From positions 21,847,258-21,911,257 of the forward strand of contig CM052354.1 of NCBI GenBank assembly GCA_028551475.1: a stretch of 64,000 nt of DNA, written 5' to 3'. Positions 9,901 to 22,844 of this stretch are shown here, piece by piece. This DNA comes from Casuarina equisetifolia. Its lineage: Eukaryota; Streptophyta; Magnoliopsida; Fagales; Casuarinaceae. The position numbers were made by a program, and so were the translations under genes. Each line of letters starts with the position of its first letter. The stretch's first letter is position 1. The notes under the pieces were generated by a model. That model saw nothing but the letters and a program-made list of their open reading frames with translations, did no database searches and had not been told where the DNA came from.

Positions 9901-12900
9901 TAAAACATCTTATCTCAAGGGAAGATGGATTTCCTTAATAGAGAACCTAGGAAAAATAAAATTCCAATACTAGTCAATGTATCTCTATAGAAGTGCAACT
10001 AGATGGAAAGTTGTTTTTATTAACTATTGTTTATGCAAACACATATTACATATGTATATGGCAATTATGACAACATCTAGAAAATTTGCAAACAACACAC
10101 AAACCTTGAATCCTTGGAGGAGACTTTAATTCTATTCTTTTTTAGGATGAGAAACAAAGAAGATAGTTGTTATTACAGATTGCTAGTGCTAAATTCCAGA
10201 ATTTTATCTGCCGACAAGGGCTACAAGATTATGGGTACTTGGGTTCTCCTTTCATGTGGTCAAATAATGTTCAAGAGAATAGAAGGACATGGGTGAGATT
10301 GGATTGAATATTATGTAATTTGGAAGCTTTTACAGTTTTTTGACTTTGAAAGTAAAACATTTTACAAGAACCCTTTTTGATTATAACCTTCTACTATTAT
10401 CATTAAGAATGGTATTTCAAAAAGTAAGATCTTCTAAGTTCTAGAAGCAATGGTTGGAAGTTTCATCAACAATGCAAACAATAGCACAACAATGTTCGGG
10501 GAGTTCAACAATGCCACCATGGATATGTCTTCATTTGCGATACGCACAAGTTAAGAAAGCCTTAATTGAATGGGTGAAGTTAAATAAAGGTAATAGGGAG
10601 CATATGATAACCAATTTAATAAATCAAGTGCAAGAATTAGAAATAAAATTACAAAAAAATTGGTTAGCTATGGTTTTTCATGAATTTCAAAGGGCTCAAG
10701 AAAGTCTTATTCGAAATCTTATGGAAGAAAAAGGTTAATTTTTGGATAAAGCTCGAGTTAGATGGCTTCAAAAGGGAGATAGAAACTCACCACACTTCCA
10801 TGCTTGTATTCAAGAAAAAAGGTAGCCATCTAGGTTTAATTTTGTATTACCAAATGGAACCTAAACAAATAATGTAGATACTCTTGGCCCATTGGCAATG
10901 GATTTTTACAAGGAGTTATTGATATCATCTACCTCACCTAAAAATAAAGACCAATTAAATCTCCTTAGCCATGTGCCAAAATTAGTTATAGAAGTGCAAA
11001 ATAAAATGTTTTGTCGTGTTCTAGAATAGGATGAGATTCTACAAGCTATCAAAAACTTGCATCTTGATAGTGCACTAATACCAAATGGCTTTAATGGACA
11101 CTTTTTCTCAATAGCACTAGAGATAGTGAAAGAAGACTTCCAAGTAGTCATAACAAATTTTTTTATAAGAAGCCAAATTCTTAAAGCTATATAGTGACAA
11201 TGTTGGTATTAATTCCAAAGGTGCAACAATCAAATAGCTTTTCAAATTTAAGACCAATAAGTTAATGCACTTTTAGATACAAAATCCTTACCAAGATTCT
11301 AAATGACATGCTTGTTAAGGTAATCCCAAATATTATCTCACTAGAACAATATGGTTTTGTTAAGGACATATCCATCTAGGAAAATATAGCATTGGCTCAA
11401 GAAATGGTACATGAAGTAAATAATTCAATGCCAAGAGGTAATGTAATCATTAAACTTGATATGTCGAAAGCCTATGATAGGTTAAAGTGGCTATTTTTAT
11501 TACAAGTTTTGTAGAAGTTTGATTTCTCTCGATTATGGATAAACATGATGTACCATTGTATCTTAAACAAATATTTTTCTATTTAGTTACAAAGACAAAA
11601 TTTAGCTTCTTTAAATCCATAAAAGAACTTAGACAAGGAGATCCATTGTCTCTTAGTTTATTTATTATTGTTTAAGAAGCATCAAGTTGAAAGCTAAAAC
11701 ATTTAATGCAAAATGGAGAGGTTGGTAGGTTTAAAAGTACAAATAACTTTGAATATGTCTCACATTTGCTCATTGCAAACAACATGATTGTCTTTCTAAA
11801 TGGTCAAAAATGGTCAATACTTAATTTTATGACTTTGCCGAGAGATTATGAATGTTTTAGTGGACATTTAGTAAATGTTAAAAAATACAATTTCTTATTG
11901 GCAAAAAAAAGCCCCTCCTTATAAGAAGTATCACATAAAATAATGGATAAGTTTTTCACCAATTGATTTACCAATAAAATATTTAGGGGTTTCACTTTTT
12001 AAAGAAAAAGTAAAGAGAATATACTTTAAAGAGTTATTAGCAAAGATTACAAGGAGAATTAAAAATTGGAACAATTGATTTTTATTTTATGGGGGGAAAA
12101 CTAGTTTTAATCAAAAGTGTTTTTTACTCAATCCCCTTAAATTGTTTTTCAATCACTAAAGTTTTGAAATCATTTTTGAAATTAATAAAAGTATGAAAGA
12201 AATTTTATTAAGGATTAAGGAAGTTCATAGAGTACATTGGGTAGGCTAGGATAAAGCTTATTGGCCTTTGGAGGAAAAGGGTTTAGGAATAAGAGATATG
12301 GCTATGGTAATGGACAATTTACAAATGAAGATGACATGAAATTTTATTAATGGTCAATCATTGTGGCCACAATTCATGAAAAGAAAGTATGGCACTATAA
12401 TGAAAGTCATTCATCAACCTAGAAACATTCTAGCATCCTATTGTTGGGCTACCATAAGTGTTTATCTTCCATTTGTTTTGTAGCATAATAGGTGGTTGGT
12501 AAATGATGGCTCAAGGTTTTTATGGACAAACAAGTGGCTAAAGGAGCTTCTATGGTTTATATCTTGTGAAGATAATCAAAAAAGTATTAAGAGGGGAATA
12601 TTATATCAAAAACAAGTGTTTTTGTCTCTAGAACAAAGAGAATAAGCCCATTAAATCACTATCACCTATAAGCCAAATAAGTTAATCTTTAAGCTTATGT
12701 CCAATGGGTTGTTTTCTATTGCCTTAGTAGTATATGAACATTGGTGGGTGCATGGAGAAAAAGTTTTTACCCACTAAGATTGGCTTCTTTATGTGGTAGA
12801 TGATGAACAATAGGTTTCCAACAAATACAAATGTACAAAGGTAAGGTGTTTTTCGAATGTCTAAATTTGTGTGTTGTATTCATCCTTATTGTTTTGCCAT

Positions 12901-14015
12901 GAAGAGCTGGGTAGGGGATTATGGCAGCATTTTTGCAATATCTTACAAATATTGATTAGAAGAGACACGGTCTCAAATCTTTTTTATTTTATTTGAAGGA
13001 GGCCAATGAATCATTATAGGTGGGAATAATGGTAGCATTGGTGGGTTGTTATATTACGTGGCAAATTTGGTTGGCAATGAATAATGTCATCTATTTGGAA
13101 AAGGAATTTGTCTTACCAATATTGATAAAAGTGATTTTTGATGTTAGGTTGCTGACGGGATTCTTTAAAAGTACAAAATTTCTATTAATGGGTGATTGCA
13201 CACGATCACAGGCTTTGCATATTCTTGTTTCAATACCTACCATTACTAGAGGAAGAATGATTCATTGAAAATGTCTTACTATAGACTTTTTGAAGTTAAC
13301 TATAGATGGATCTTGTATTAGTGGTACATTTGCCAGAGGGGGAATGGTACAAGATTGGAAAGGAAGTGTGCTCATAACATATGAAATTAACTTAAGAAAT
13401 GGACATAGTGCAAAGGCAATGGTCCTAGCATTACTTAAAGGTCTAAAAATATACAATCAAAAAGGAATTGTGTTGTTAAAGATAGAAGCAAACTCTCAAT
13501 TTATGATTCAATGTATAAAATTAATCTACTATACTTCTTGGAAGTTGGCTTACAAGTTACCCAAATGTTCTAGTTATATTTCTCTTAATGTTCATATATC
13601 TTATGTGTTTCATGAAGCTAATTTCTTAGTTGATAAATTGGTTAATTTTGGATACTCAATAGCAAGATTGCAAGTTTTTACAACTCTTAATTTTTTACTA
13701 CGTTGATGCAACAAAATTTCATAGGAAAACCAATTAGGTCTAGAGCATTATAGGCCTCCTTGAACAATTATTTTTGCTTTATGCTAAGTTTCAATAAGAG
13801 TAATATGTTATTTTCATTAATGGCTATGCATTCAAGCTAGTCAATTATATTCTTATTCCAGTGCAATTTTACACTCATTCATCGTGTTTATGTAATAAAG
13901 GATTACGTATTATGCTATGCCCTATGTACGAGCAAGTCTAACATTTTAGTTTACTTGTGTTATCAATACAAATAACAATGGCATTGTCCCTTTTTTTTAT
14001 TATAAAAAAGAAAAA
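9901..14015 (+). mobile_element. Degenerate LINE (L1-type) inserted in PG pseudogene B
   Basis: A non-LTR retrotransposon of about 4.1 kb. An endonuclease remnant with the ILGGDFNSIL motif lies near 10110-10140, reverse transcriptase with KLDMSKAYDR near 11449-11480, and an RNase H-like domain at 13290-13706. Many stops and frameshifts show it is dead. The 5' end is truncated within the endonuclease. The PG coding sequence stops at GCCT (9897-9900) and resumes at GCCT (14016-14019), so at least four bases of target are duplicated. Its 3' kilobase is the same as 1-971. Confidence 0.85.
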
Positions 14016-14368
14016 GCCTGAAAAGCTACATGAATGAACAAGATGTTAGTGGAGTGTTGGTGACAAATAACACCTTCATCAATGCTCAAAATGGTATAGG
14101 GATCAAAACTTAGGTTAGCTCTTTCATGAGTAACATTTTCAATGTGACATTTGAACACAAGTATAGAGAATGTCCATCACCCCAGAATCATTGACCAAAA
14201 ATATTACCCAAGCAACAATTGTCAAGAGCTATTTTCGCTGACAAGTGTGTTTAAATACAAAACTATCTTATTAATCTAATAGCTGGTGCTTTTAATCTAC
14301 AGGGAAACTCCCAAGTCCAAATTTACAATGTGGAGTACAAAAACATCAATGGTACTTTGAGCTTATAA
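14016..14368 (+). pseudogene. Polygalacturonase pseudogene B, exon 3 end to exon 4 start
   Basis: PG homology resumes directly after the LINE: the last part of exon 3 to about 14226 with the donor GT lost, intron 3, then exon 4 from about 14303 after a normal CTACAG acceptor. Homology ends near 14368 at the same place as in pseudogene A, where the older element inserted. The remainder of exon 4 is absent because copy B was rearranged downstream. Confidence 0.8.
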
Positions 14369-14500
14369 GGGCCTATAACACATTAGACTTATGATGACCT
14401 ACTGGGTGATGATATACGAAAGTAATTAAGTTTTTCAAACTAATAGGTTATGACTTTTTGGCTTAATGAGTGGACTTACAACCTTTGTTATCGGGCTACT

Positions 14501-15483
14501 TGATAACTTTATTTTTATAAAGTTATTTACCTATTTTAACACAATAAATAATACAATGCTTATAAGAAAATATTTACTTTTTATTTACTTGAATTTGCCT
14601 TGTTTTTGTAACATAAGGAGGCATGGAGAAAAAGGATAGGCATAAAGAACCTAATGTTTATTATATGGTTAAAATATCAAGATTAAGAAGATCAAGATGG
14701 GCTTGGACTTTAGATTTTCTATTGTTATTAGGCTTTCTAATTATTTAGAAAACCTAATCATGTTAGGAGTTCAAATCCCAATCAATATAAGAGTTCAAAA
14801 CCTAATTGTCTTGGGTCTCCAAAACCCACTTCAACTAGAATAAGAGATAGGTTTAAACCTAAACCCTATTTAAGAGAATAGAAGAGGCAAAAGAAAAGGA
14901 GGAGGAAATTTAGCATAACTCAAGAGAGAAGCCAAGAATTCAAGGTTTTCTTAAAGAAAAGACAAAATAGGTGATAGACTTTTTGTTCTTGGATTCAAGA
15001 TGCATTCTTTATTTCTTATTATTGTTCTTTCTCATTATTTCTTTATAGTTTAGTTTATTTTTGTTAGAGCTACGATGTAACCTAATTATGATGATATGAA
15101 TCTTATGATTATTATGTTTTGTAAGATATTTTATTTATGTGAAGTTGCAATTTACTGTGTTTAATGCTTTTAAATGATTAGCTATCACTTAAATTATCAT
15201 ATCTGCATGTTTGAGACCGACAAGAGATGATATGCAGTTGCTTTTTGTAATTTATAACCATAAATTAAATATGGATAGGCATATACCATATTATTTGTGT
15301 GGCTTTCGATGTAAACTGGTAATATTAATAGATCCTAATGGATTTATTTTGTTTCAATTCACATATAGAGATATGGTGAATTAGTAAGCTAAATAGGTTT
15401 GCTATACCTAGACATAAGATAGTAAATAAATTAAAAAATTCCGCCATCACATAGATATTATTTATCTTGCAAGCACAAATAAT
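14501..15483 (+). mobile_element. Truncated LTR, hairpin-ended family (copy 2, duplicate of copy 1)
   Basis: It starts TGATAACTTTAT after the same CTACT (14496-14500) as copy 1 and follows copy 1 to about 15483, where it stops abruptly and Ty3 gag sequence begins. It is therefore the duplicated insertion, not an independent one, and has lost its last 200 or so bases. The 5' hairpin is ATAACTTTAT / ATAAAGTTAT. Confidence 0.8.
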
Positions 15484-15489
15484 CAAAAT

Positions 15490-16180
15490 AAAGTCAAAAC
15501 CTAAGAAAAGCTTAAGAAGCTCTTGACTTGGCGATTTCTTCCTAGAGAATACAAACAAGAGTTCTATCACAAGCTGCACACTTTCAAGCAAGAAAAAAGA
15601 AGTGTTGGAGAATACATCAGAGAATTTGGGAAGCTGATAATCTGATGTGATGTGATGTTCCTGAACCAATAGAGTAGTCCATTGTCCGATTTCTTGGAGG
15701 CTTAAATCCATATATTGCCCAGATGGTTGATTTGCAACCTTATTGCTCTCTTGATGATGTGTACAAGTTGGCTGTTAAAGTTGAGATGCAAAAAGTTGCC
15801 TCCAAGACCAAGTATTTTAGCAAAAGAGATTATGTTCAGAAGGCTACCTCAAGCAACACTAGATATGGCTCTTCGAGTCAGGCTCCCAAGGAAATAGACA
15901 AGCCCAAAAACATGAAGGCTAAACATGGTGAGAGTTCTCGGGCCACTGTTTCCAAAAGTGAATGGCCCTAAGTTAGATGTTATAAGTGCCAAGGAGTTAG
16001 CCACCTTCAAGCTAATTACCCTAATCAAAGGGTAATGATGATGAAAGAATGGAAGGAAATTGAAGAAGTGTACAAGTGGAGGAGCCATTAGAAGAATTAG
16101 AAGAAATAGAAGAAAAAGATTGCATAGCTAAACCAGATTCTTGTGAGCTTCTAGTCATTTGTCATAATCTCTTTTCAAAG
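15490..16180 (+). pseudogene. Ty3 gag remnant
   Basis: Frame-broken gag: a retrotransposon gag domain (LLTWRFLP..YKQEFYHKL, then a GEYIREF-like segment), a basic linker, and a single decayed zinc knuckle (CYKCQG.SH at about 15980-16010). Stops occur at several places. Confidence 0.7.
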
Positions 16181-16252
16181 CTCGGTTCCCAAGATTAACA
16201 AAGTGAAAACATTTTTCAAACAAGGTGTACCATTGGGGGCAAGGTTTGTTCT

Positions 16253-16492
16253 ATGATTATTGACAGTGGAAGTTGCACTAATGTAGCATCCACAACACTA
16301 GTCGAAAAGTTGAAGCTATCAACCTTTCCTCACTCACAGTCTTACAAGTTGCAATGGCTAAGTCAAGGCAATAATCTTCAAATAAAGAGGCAAGTTTTAG
16401 TTTCTTTTTCCATTGGGCAAAATTATACTAATGAAGCCCTTTGTGATATTATTCCTATAGAAGCATGTCACTTGCTACTTGGAAGACCATAG
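16253..16492 (+). pseudogene. Ty3 aspartic protease remnant
   Basis: The open stretch starts IIDSGSCTNVAS, the DSG active-site variant common in plant Ty3 proteases, and ends LLLGRP, the usual C-terminal LLGRPW-type motif. A stop follows directly. Confidence 0.75.
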
Positions 16493-16699
16493 CAATTTTA
16501 TAAGTTTGTAAACCATGATGGGAGAAGCAACACTTATACTATGAAAAAGAATGGTAAGCATATCATCCTTACACCCTTAAGCCCATCCTAGATCCATAAA
16601 ACCTCAGCCTAGAAAGAAAACACCCAGGAAAACCTATTCATCACCCAAACCAAACTTGAAGAAGCCATCCTTATACATAAACCTATATATGCCTTACTT

Positions 16700-18080
16700 A
16701 TGGTTGAGAGAAAGTTAGTTACTAAAGAGAGTATTCCCCACCCAAAGGTTCTACCACTTTTATCCGAGTATAAAGATGTCTTTCCAATTGACTTACCACC
16801 CAGTCTTCCACCCATCAGAGGCATTAAGCATCATATTGACCTTGTTCCAGGGGCTTCTCGACCCAATAAGCCTGCTTACCGTTGTAATCCTAAAGAAACC
16901 AAGGAGTTATAGAAGCAAGTTAATGAGTTGATGAGAAGAGGGTATGTTAAAGAAAGCATAAGTCCTTGTTCTGTTCCAGCACTCCTGGTCCCTAAGAAAG
17001 ATGGTAGTTTTTGGATGTATATTGACAGTCAAGCCATTAACAACATCACAATCAAGTATAGGTATCCTATCGCTAAACTTGATGATATGCTTGATGAAAT
17101 TCATGGAGCTGTAATCTTTTTCAAGATTGATCTGAGAAGCGATTATCACCAAATTCGTATACGAGAGGATGATGAATGGAAAATTACCTTTAAAACCAAG
17201 GAAGGCTTATATGAATGGTTAGTAATGCCTATTGAATTATCAATGCTCCCAGCACCTTCATGAGACTGATGGATGAGGTACTTCAATCATACCTTAGTAA
17301 ATTTGTAATTGTTTACTTTGATGATATTCTGGTCTATAGCCAAAGTATTGATGATCATATGGAACACCTGAAAAAGATCTTTGACTTATTGAAGGAACAA
17401 AAACTATATGCAAAGTTGAAAAAGTGTGAATTCATAAGTCCAAGTGTCATATTTCTTGGATATGTGATTTCTCAACATGGCATTGTAGCTAATCAATCAG
17501 AAGTGGAGACAATCAAGTCCTGGCCCATTCTAAAAACACCAACTAAGATTAGGAGCTTTCATAGTTTGGCTTCATTCTATAGGAGATTTGTTCCTCATTT
17601 TAGCACTATCATGGCTCCAATCATTGAATGTATAAAAAAGGGACAATTTGAATGAAATAAATTTGTAAGCAAAGCAATTAGGGTAATCAAACAAAAGCTT
17701 TGTATAGCTCTTGTTCTTGTTTTACTAGATTTTGATAAATTATTTGAAGTTGAATGTGATGCTAGTGGTGTGGGAAATGAGGTTGTCTTGGTTCAATCTA
17801 AGAAACCATTAGCCTATTTTAGTGAGAAGTTAGTATATGTAAATAAGAATTATTCAACCTATGACAAGGAGTTCTATGCAATAATATGAGCTCTTGATTA
17901 TTGGAGCCATTACCTTTGACCAAAGCAATTTGTTCTTCACTCAAATCACTAGGCACTTAAGTATTTGAATGGCCAACACAAGCTCAACCCAAGACATGCT
18001 AAATAGGTAGAGTTCCTTCAATCCTTTACTTTTGTTTCGCAGTACAAACCAAGAATTACTAATGTTGTGGCAGATGCTTT
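16700..18080 (+). pseudogene. Ty3 reverse transcriptase and RNase H remnant
   Basis: Reverse transcriptase motifs are clear: a [16 protein letters not shown] segment near 16974, [12 protein letters not shown] near 17124, and the YFDDIL catalytic box at about 17316. A frameshift near 17255 and a stop at 17655 break the frame. RNase H follows (ECDASGVG at 17750) with internal stops, ending in a VADALSRR-type boundary at about 18068. Confidence 0.85.
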
Positions 18081-19367
18081 ATCAAGAAGGTATTCTTTGC
18101 TAACCATCTTGGATGCAAGGGTACTTGGATTTGAAATTATGAAAGAACATTATTCAGGAGATGAAGAGCTATTTCTTATCTTGGTAGAATGTGCCAAAGG
18201 AGCTCATGGAGAATATATGGTGCAAGAAGGCTATTTGTTCAAGGACAATCGGTTATGCATTTCCAAGAGTTCCTTCAAAGAATTGTTGATCAAAGAGACT
18301 CATAAGGGAGGTCTAGCCGGGCATTTTGGTGTGCACAAGACCTTGAAAATCTTTAAGGAACATTTCTATTGGCCCAAAATGCAAGGAGACGTTTATGCCT
18401 TCATATCTCAGTGTGTTACATGTCAACGAGCCAAGATGCATTTCAAGCCTAGTCTCTACGCTCCATTACCAGTTTCAAACCAGCCATGGGAAGATCTCAG
18501 CATGGATTTTATTGTGGCTCTACCTCAGACTCAAAGGGGAAAGGACTCCATCATGGTAGTCGTTGATCGATTCTCCAAAATGGGCCATTTCACTCCTTGC
18601 CACAAGACAGACGATGCGATTCATATTGCAAATTTATTTTTCAAGGAAATTGTGAAATTACATGGTGTGCCAAGAACGATTATTTTTTATAGAGATACCA
18701 AGTTTCTAAGCCACTTCTGGAGAACTTTGTGGGCTAAGCTCGACACCAAGCTATTGTTTAGCACCTCCACCACCTTCAAATAGATGGGCAAATAGAAATT
18801 ACCAACCGAACATGAGGGATACTTTTGAGAACCTTGGTGAGCAAGAATCTCAAGGATTGGGACATCAAGCTTTCATATGCAGAATTTGCCTATAATCAAA
18901 CTCCAAGTGCTACAACTAGTCATTCGCCATTTGAGGTAGTCTATGGGCTTAATCCGCTTACTCCTATTGAGTTATCATCTTTAGCCATTGATGCCCAGAT
19001 CAACTTTGATGCAAATGAGCAGGCCAAATTGATGAAAAAGTTTCATGAAAAAATTCGAGTCCAGATTGAAAAAGCAAATGAGGTTTACAAAAAGAAGGCT
19101 AACAAGCATCGAAAATCATCAATTTTTCAACCCAGGGACCTCGTATGGGTACTCTTACGAAAGGAAAGGTTTTCCACAAAAAGAAAAAGCAAGATTGCAT
19201 CACGAGCCGACGGACCATTCAAAGTAGTTGTGTGGGTCGGAGATAATGCATACAAAGTGGACTTGCCAAGTGACTTTGGGGGAGTCTCAAACACTTTCAA
19301 TGTAGGAGATTTGTCTCCATATGTGGATAACAACAATCATCCAGATTTGAGGACAAATCCTCTCTAA
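18067..19367 (+). pseudogene. Ty3 integrase remnant
   Basis: The H-H-C-C zinc domain (HKGGLAGHFGVHKT, then CVTCQRAK) is present. The catalytic core (SMDFIVALP..) is frameshifted near 18780. A C-terminal GPFKV..DNAYKVDLP segment and PTFNVGDLSPY-like end lie at 19210-19320. No chromodomain was recognised. Confidence 0.8.
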
Positions 19368-19970
19368 CCCGAGGAGACTGATGTGGACACGTCCAAAGGC
19401 CAAGGTAACGAGAAAGCCCAAGTTTTGTTGGTTCCTATGACAAGACATTGGGGCTACAATGTACTTCGGTGGGTCCAAGCCCAAATAGAAGAATTCTGAC
19501 TTATCTGGAGTTTCCATACCTATTAAGATTCTGCTTAAAATCCCTAATTTGTTGGGATCCTATCTTAATTTGATTAGTTTGATTTTTCCTTAATTTTAGG
19601 ATCTGAGTTCTACCAGGATTAGGTTTTATGAATTCTAGATCTTTCTACCACTAGGCTTAGTCATCTATATAAGGACATTGACCCTTCAATTGTAATTAGA
19701 ACCTTAAGAACCATGGAGATTGAAAAGTTATTGAATTTCATTTTCCCTTAAGCTTTGCTCTTTAAATTTCAAGCCTTTATTTTCCAACTTTTATATTCTA
19801 GTTATCTTAATTCCTGCACTTAAATTACTGCCTTTTACCTTTCAATCATTTATTTTCCAGTCTTTACCTTTCCAGCCTTTACATTCCCAAATTGCCTTGT
19901 TATTATTCCTTTCCAATCTCTCCATAATCAAAAGCTCACTATGTTGCCCATCACAATCCGCATCAATATA

Positions 19971-20250
19971 CTTCTATGTTTGCATTCAAGAAAGGAGGCA
20001 GCAATCTAGGTTTAATTTTATATTACCAAATGGAACCCAAACAAATAATGTAGATACTCTAAGCCCATTGAAAGTAGACTTTTACAAAGAGTTATTAATA
20101 TCACCTACCTCACCTGGAAATAGAGAACAATCAAATCTTCTTTGCCATGTGCCAAGATTGGTCACAAAAGTGCAAAATAAAATGTTTTGTTGTGTTCTAA
20201 AATAGGATGAGATTCTACAAGCTATCAAAAACTTGGATCCCAAAAGTGCA
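19971..20250 (+). mobile_element. Internal LINE fragment
   Basis: Homologous to about 10795-11075 of the LINE at 9901-14015 (region just before the reverse transcriptase core), and truncated at both ends. At its right edge it joins directly to the PG2 upstream region (match to 5286 onward), so it marks a rearrangement breakpoint rather than a normal insertion. Confidence 0.75.
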
Positions 20251-21326
20251 CTCTTTTGTCCCTCATCCATCGTTTCGAGCCCAATGATGAATTGATGATG
20301 TATTCATTATGCTGGCACAGTCGCTCTCGTACATGAGTTTTCAATTCCATGAATGTGGATTCAAGGATGTGGTTTTGCCTTCATGGGACGTCGTTGAAAG
20401 GGCTGGATTTTAGCATCCCTCCACATCACACTATGACCCTAGGGCAATTGACGGTTTATGCTTGATTTCCGCTAATTCAATCATGTCCTTCCCCAACTTG
20501 ACCACTCCTACATTGAGGTTTGTTTTGTATTTTCTTATGATCCAAATGGGTCTCCAAGGAAGAATTAACAGCTGTGATATCACATAAAATACTTAAGTTT
20601 ACCTTTTCCTAAAAGCTTTATTGAAGAGAAATTATCCAAATTTAGAAGGTATGTTATAGGCCTCTTCTTGCCTAATGTGCATAGGCCTCTTCTTACCTAA
20701 TGTGAAACTTTCTTGTCCATTAAAATTTACAAATAATTTATAGTGACTATATCCCTTTCATTTGTCTCAATATTGTCAACAATAATTTCATATAAGAAAA
20801 AGGCAAATAAAATGTATATATAATATGAGCTTACTTGGAGTAACAACATCGTTCATAGTCTCCAAATCATCACGGGAAGGCTCCTGATATATAGTTAAAA
20901 TGATAAGGAGACCTGCATTTTCAATTAACCTGAAGATACTTTGCAACAGCCGTTGCTTTCTAGTTACCAAGTAAAGCTTAATATTATCCGCTTCGTATCC
21001 AACGGCTGTCCTCGCGTCATGCTTTCCAATCCAGTATTTCCAGCTTGCTGTTGAGACACTTCCCCGATTAAAATAGGAAAGAATCTTTGGGGACCGGATT
21101 ACCCGTTATCCTGTCCTACTCCCGAGCTCGTAACACAATCACATGCACAGAGCTACAGTATCATAATCATTGCTGTAACGTAATCCTCACAGTTGCCCTT
21201 TTCGAAGGGTTTCAGTTACGTTCCGTCTATAGAAGGAAAGCTAGCTATAAGAACCCAGATAGCAGAGCCAATGAAGCAACACAGTGGAGCAAGAAGGTGG
21301 TTGCAGAAGAAGAAGAAGAAGAAGAC
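20251..21326 (+). promoter_or_regulatory. PG2 upstream region
   Basis: Nearly identical to 5286-6368. The same TATA-like CTATAAGAA lies about 80 bases before the ATG. The GAA tract before the start differs slightly in length and purity from the PG1 copy. Confidence 0.55.
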
Positions 21327-22844
21327 ATGGGTTCCATTTCTGTTTCTCGCTGCGTTTGCTTACTGGTTTCGGTGGCATGGATGGTTGAAGTTGCAGCAGG
21401 AACAACGGTTTTCAATGTGGTGGAAGCCGGTGCTGCCGCCGATGGAAAGACTGATAACAGCAAGGTACTGTAAAGTATATTTCCCCATGTATTAAAATCC
21501 AAATATATTTCTATATAATTGAAAAGATTTCTTTAGCTTTTTCCATTTTCTTTGTGTCGTTGGTAGATTTTCCTCGATGTGTTCGAGAAGGCTTGTCAAA
21601 CCAGGGGAGAAAGCGTTTTCTTAATCCCAGAAGGAAGATTTTTGTTGGGCACAACGGAATTCATTGGCCCATGCCAGGGGCCGTTGGTTTTTTCTATCAA
21701 GGGTGATCTCATAGCCCGTACTGATCCTGCGTCGTCATTGAAAACCAGAGCTTGGATCAACTTTCAACGCATGGACCACTTGGAAGTTAGCGGCGGTGGG
21801 ACTTTGGATGGCCAAGGCTCCTCCGCTTGGCACTACCGTTCTTGCAATGGATCTTTTCCCTGCGTCTTGCTTCCCTATGTAAGCGTCTTTTATAGTTGTC
21901 TAATCTTTCTTAATCAAACTCCCAACTTCACTCGTAGGTTGTCATTGTTGCTTAAAAGAAGCGTTGATCTATTTAATGGCATTTGTTGATTGACATGTTT
22001 ACGTTTCCCTTCTGCTTTGACAGTCGTTGGCACTCGACTTCGTCAACAATTCTCTGATCACACAGATAACTTCAATCAACAGCAAGGGTGTCCACATGAA
22101 CGCTTTTGCATGCCACGACGTGACTTTTGACAAGGTCCGTCTTTCAGCTCCGGAGGACAGCCCCAACACCGATGGAATCCACATCGGGGGATCCTCCGGT
22201 ATATACATAACCAATTCCATGATAGCTACCGGTGACGACTGCGTTTCGATGAGCCCTGGTTCTACCAACATCAACGTGTCAAATGTCGAATGTGGCCCAG
22301 GCCATGGAATAAGCATCGGAAGCCTCGGGCAGGGACCAGATGAACCAAGTGTTAGTGGGGTGGTGGTGAGAAACAGCAGCTTCATGGGCACTCAGAATGG
22401 TCTGAGGATCAAAACATGGGCTAGCTCTTACCCGTGTAACGTTTTCGACGTAACATTTGAACACATAACCATGGACAATGTCCAGAACCCAATCATCATC
22501 GACCAACAATATTGCCCACCCGGCAACTGCCGAAAGGTATTCTATTCTAACTGGCAGCTGGTTTGAAACACCAAAATCATTTTACTGATCTAATAACCGG
22601 TGCTTTTCATCTACAGGGAAACTCTCAAGTTCAGATTCGCGATGTGAGGTTCAGAGACGTCGTTGGCACTTCGAGCTCAGAGGTTGGCGTTGCTTTTACA
22701 TGCAGCCAAAGTAAACCATGTCAGGGGATTCAGGTCGAAAACATTAACCTTGTTTCCGCCGGCACAGGCGGACCTGCGGCTTGGGCGTGTGAGAATGCCA
22801 AATTAGATTCTTTTGATCTCCGACATCCCACCTCTTCCTGCTAA
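21327..22844 (+). CDS. Exopolygalacturonase-like PG2 (four exons)
   Basis: Second intact GH28 polygalacturonase of the array. Exons are 21327-21464, 21567-21878, 22024-22536 and 22617-22844, with the same lengths and phases as PG1, giving 396 residues. Signal peptide and the four active-site motifs (NTD, GDD, GHG, RIK) are all intact. The differences from PG1 that I see are a Leu-to-Arg and a Leu-to-Val change in the leader, Lys to Arg in the PEGK/PEGR segment of exon 2, and Asn to Thr after SPGS in exon 3. Introns are also nearly identical, pointing to recent duplication or gene conversion. Confidence 0.92.

Larger units (their letters stand above)
15484..19970 (+). mobile_element. Degenerate Ty3 retrotransposon
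   Basis: Domains appear in Ty3 order on the plus strand: gag, protease, reverse transcriptase, RNase H, integrase, then an LTR-like tail. Numerous stops and frameshifts show it cannot be autonomous. There is no 5' LTR, because the element abuts the truncated solo LTR at 15483. The sequence after 19367 includes a TATATAAGG box near 19666 and T-rich DNA that looks like part of a 3' LTR. Confidence 0.85.

Noticed and set aside
15325..15711. 128-codon minus-strand frame
   Set aside because: It crosses the junction between the truncated LTR and Ty3 gag and is antisense to gag.
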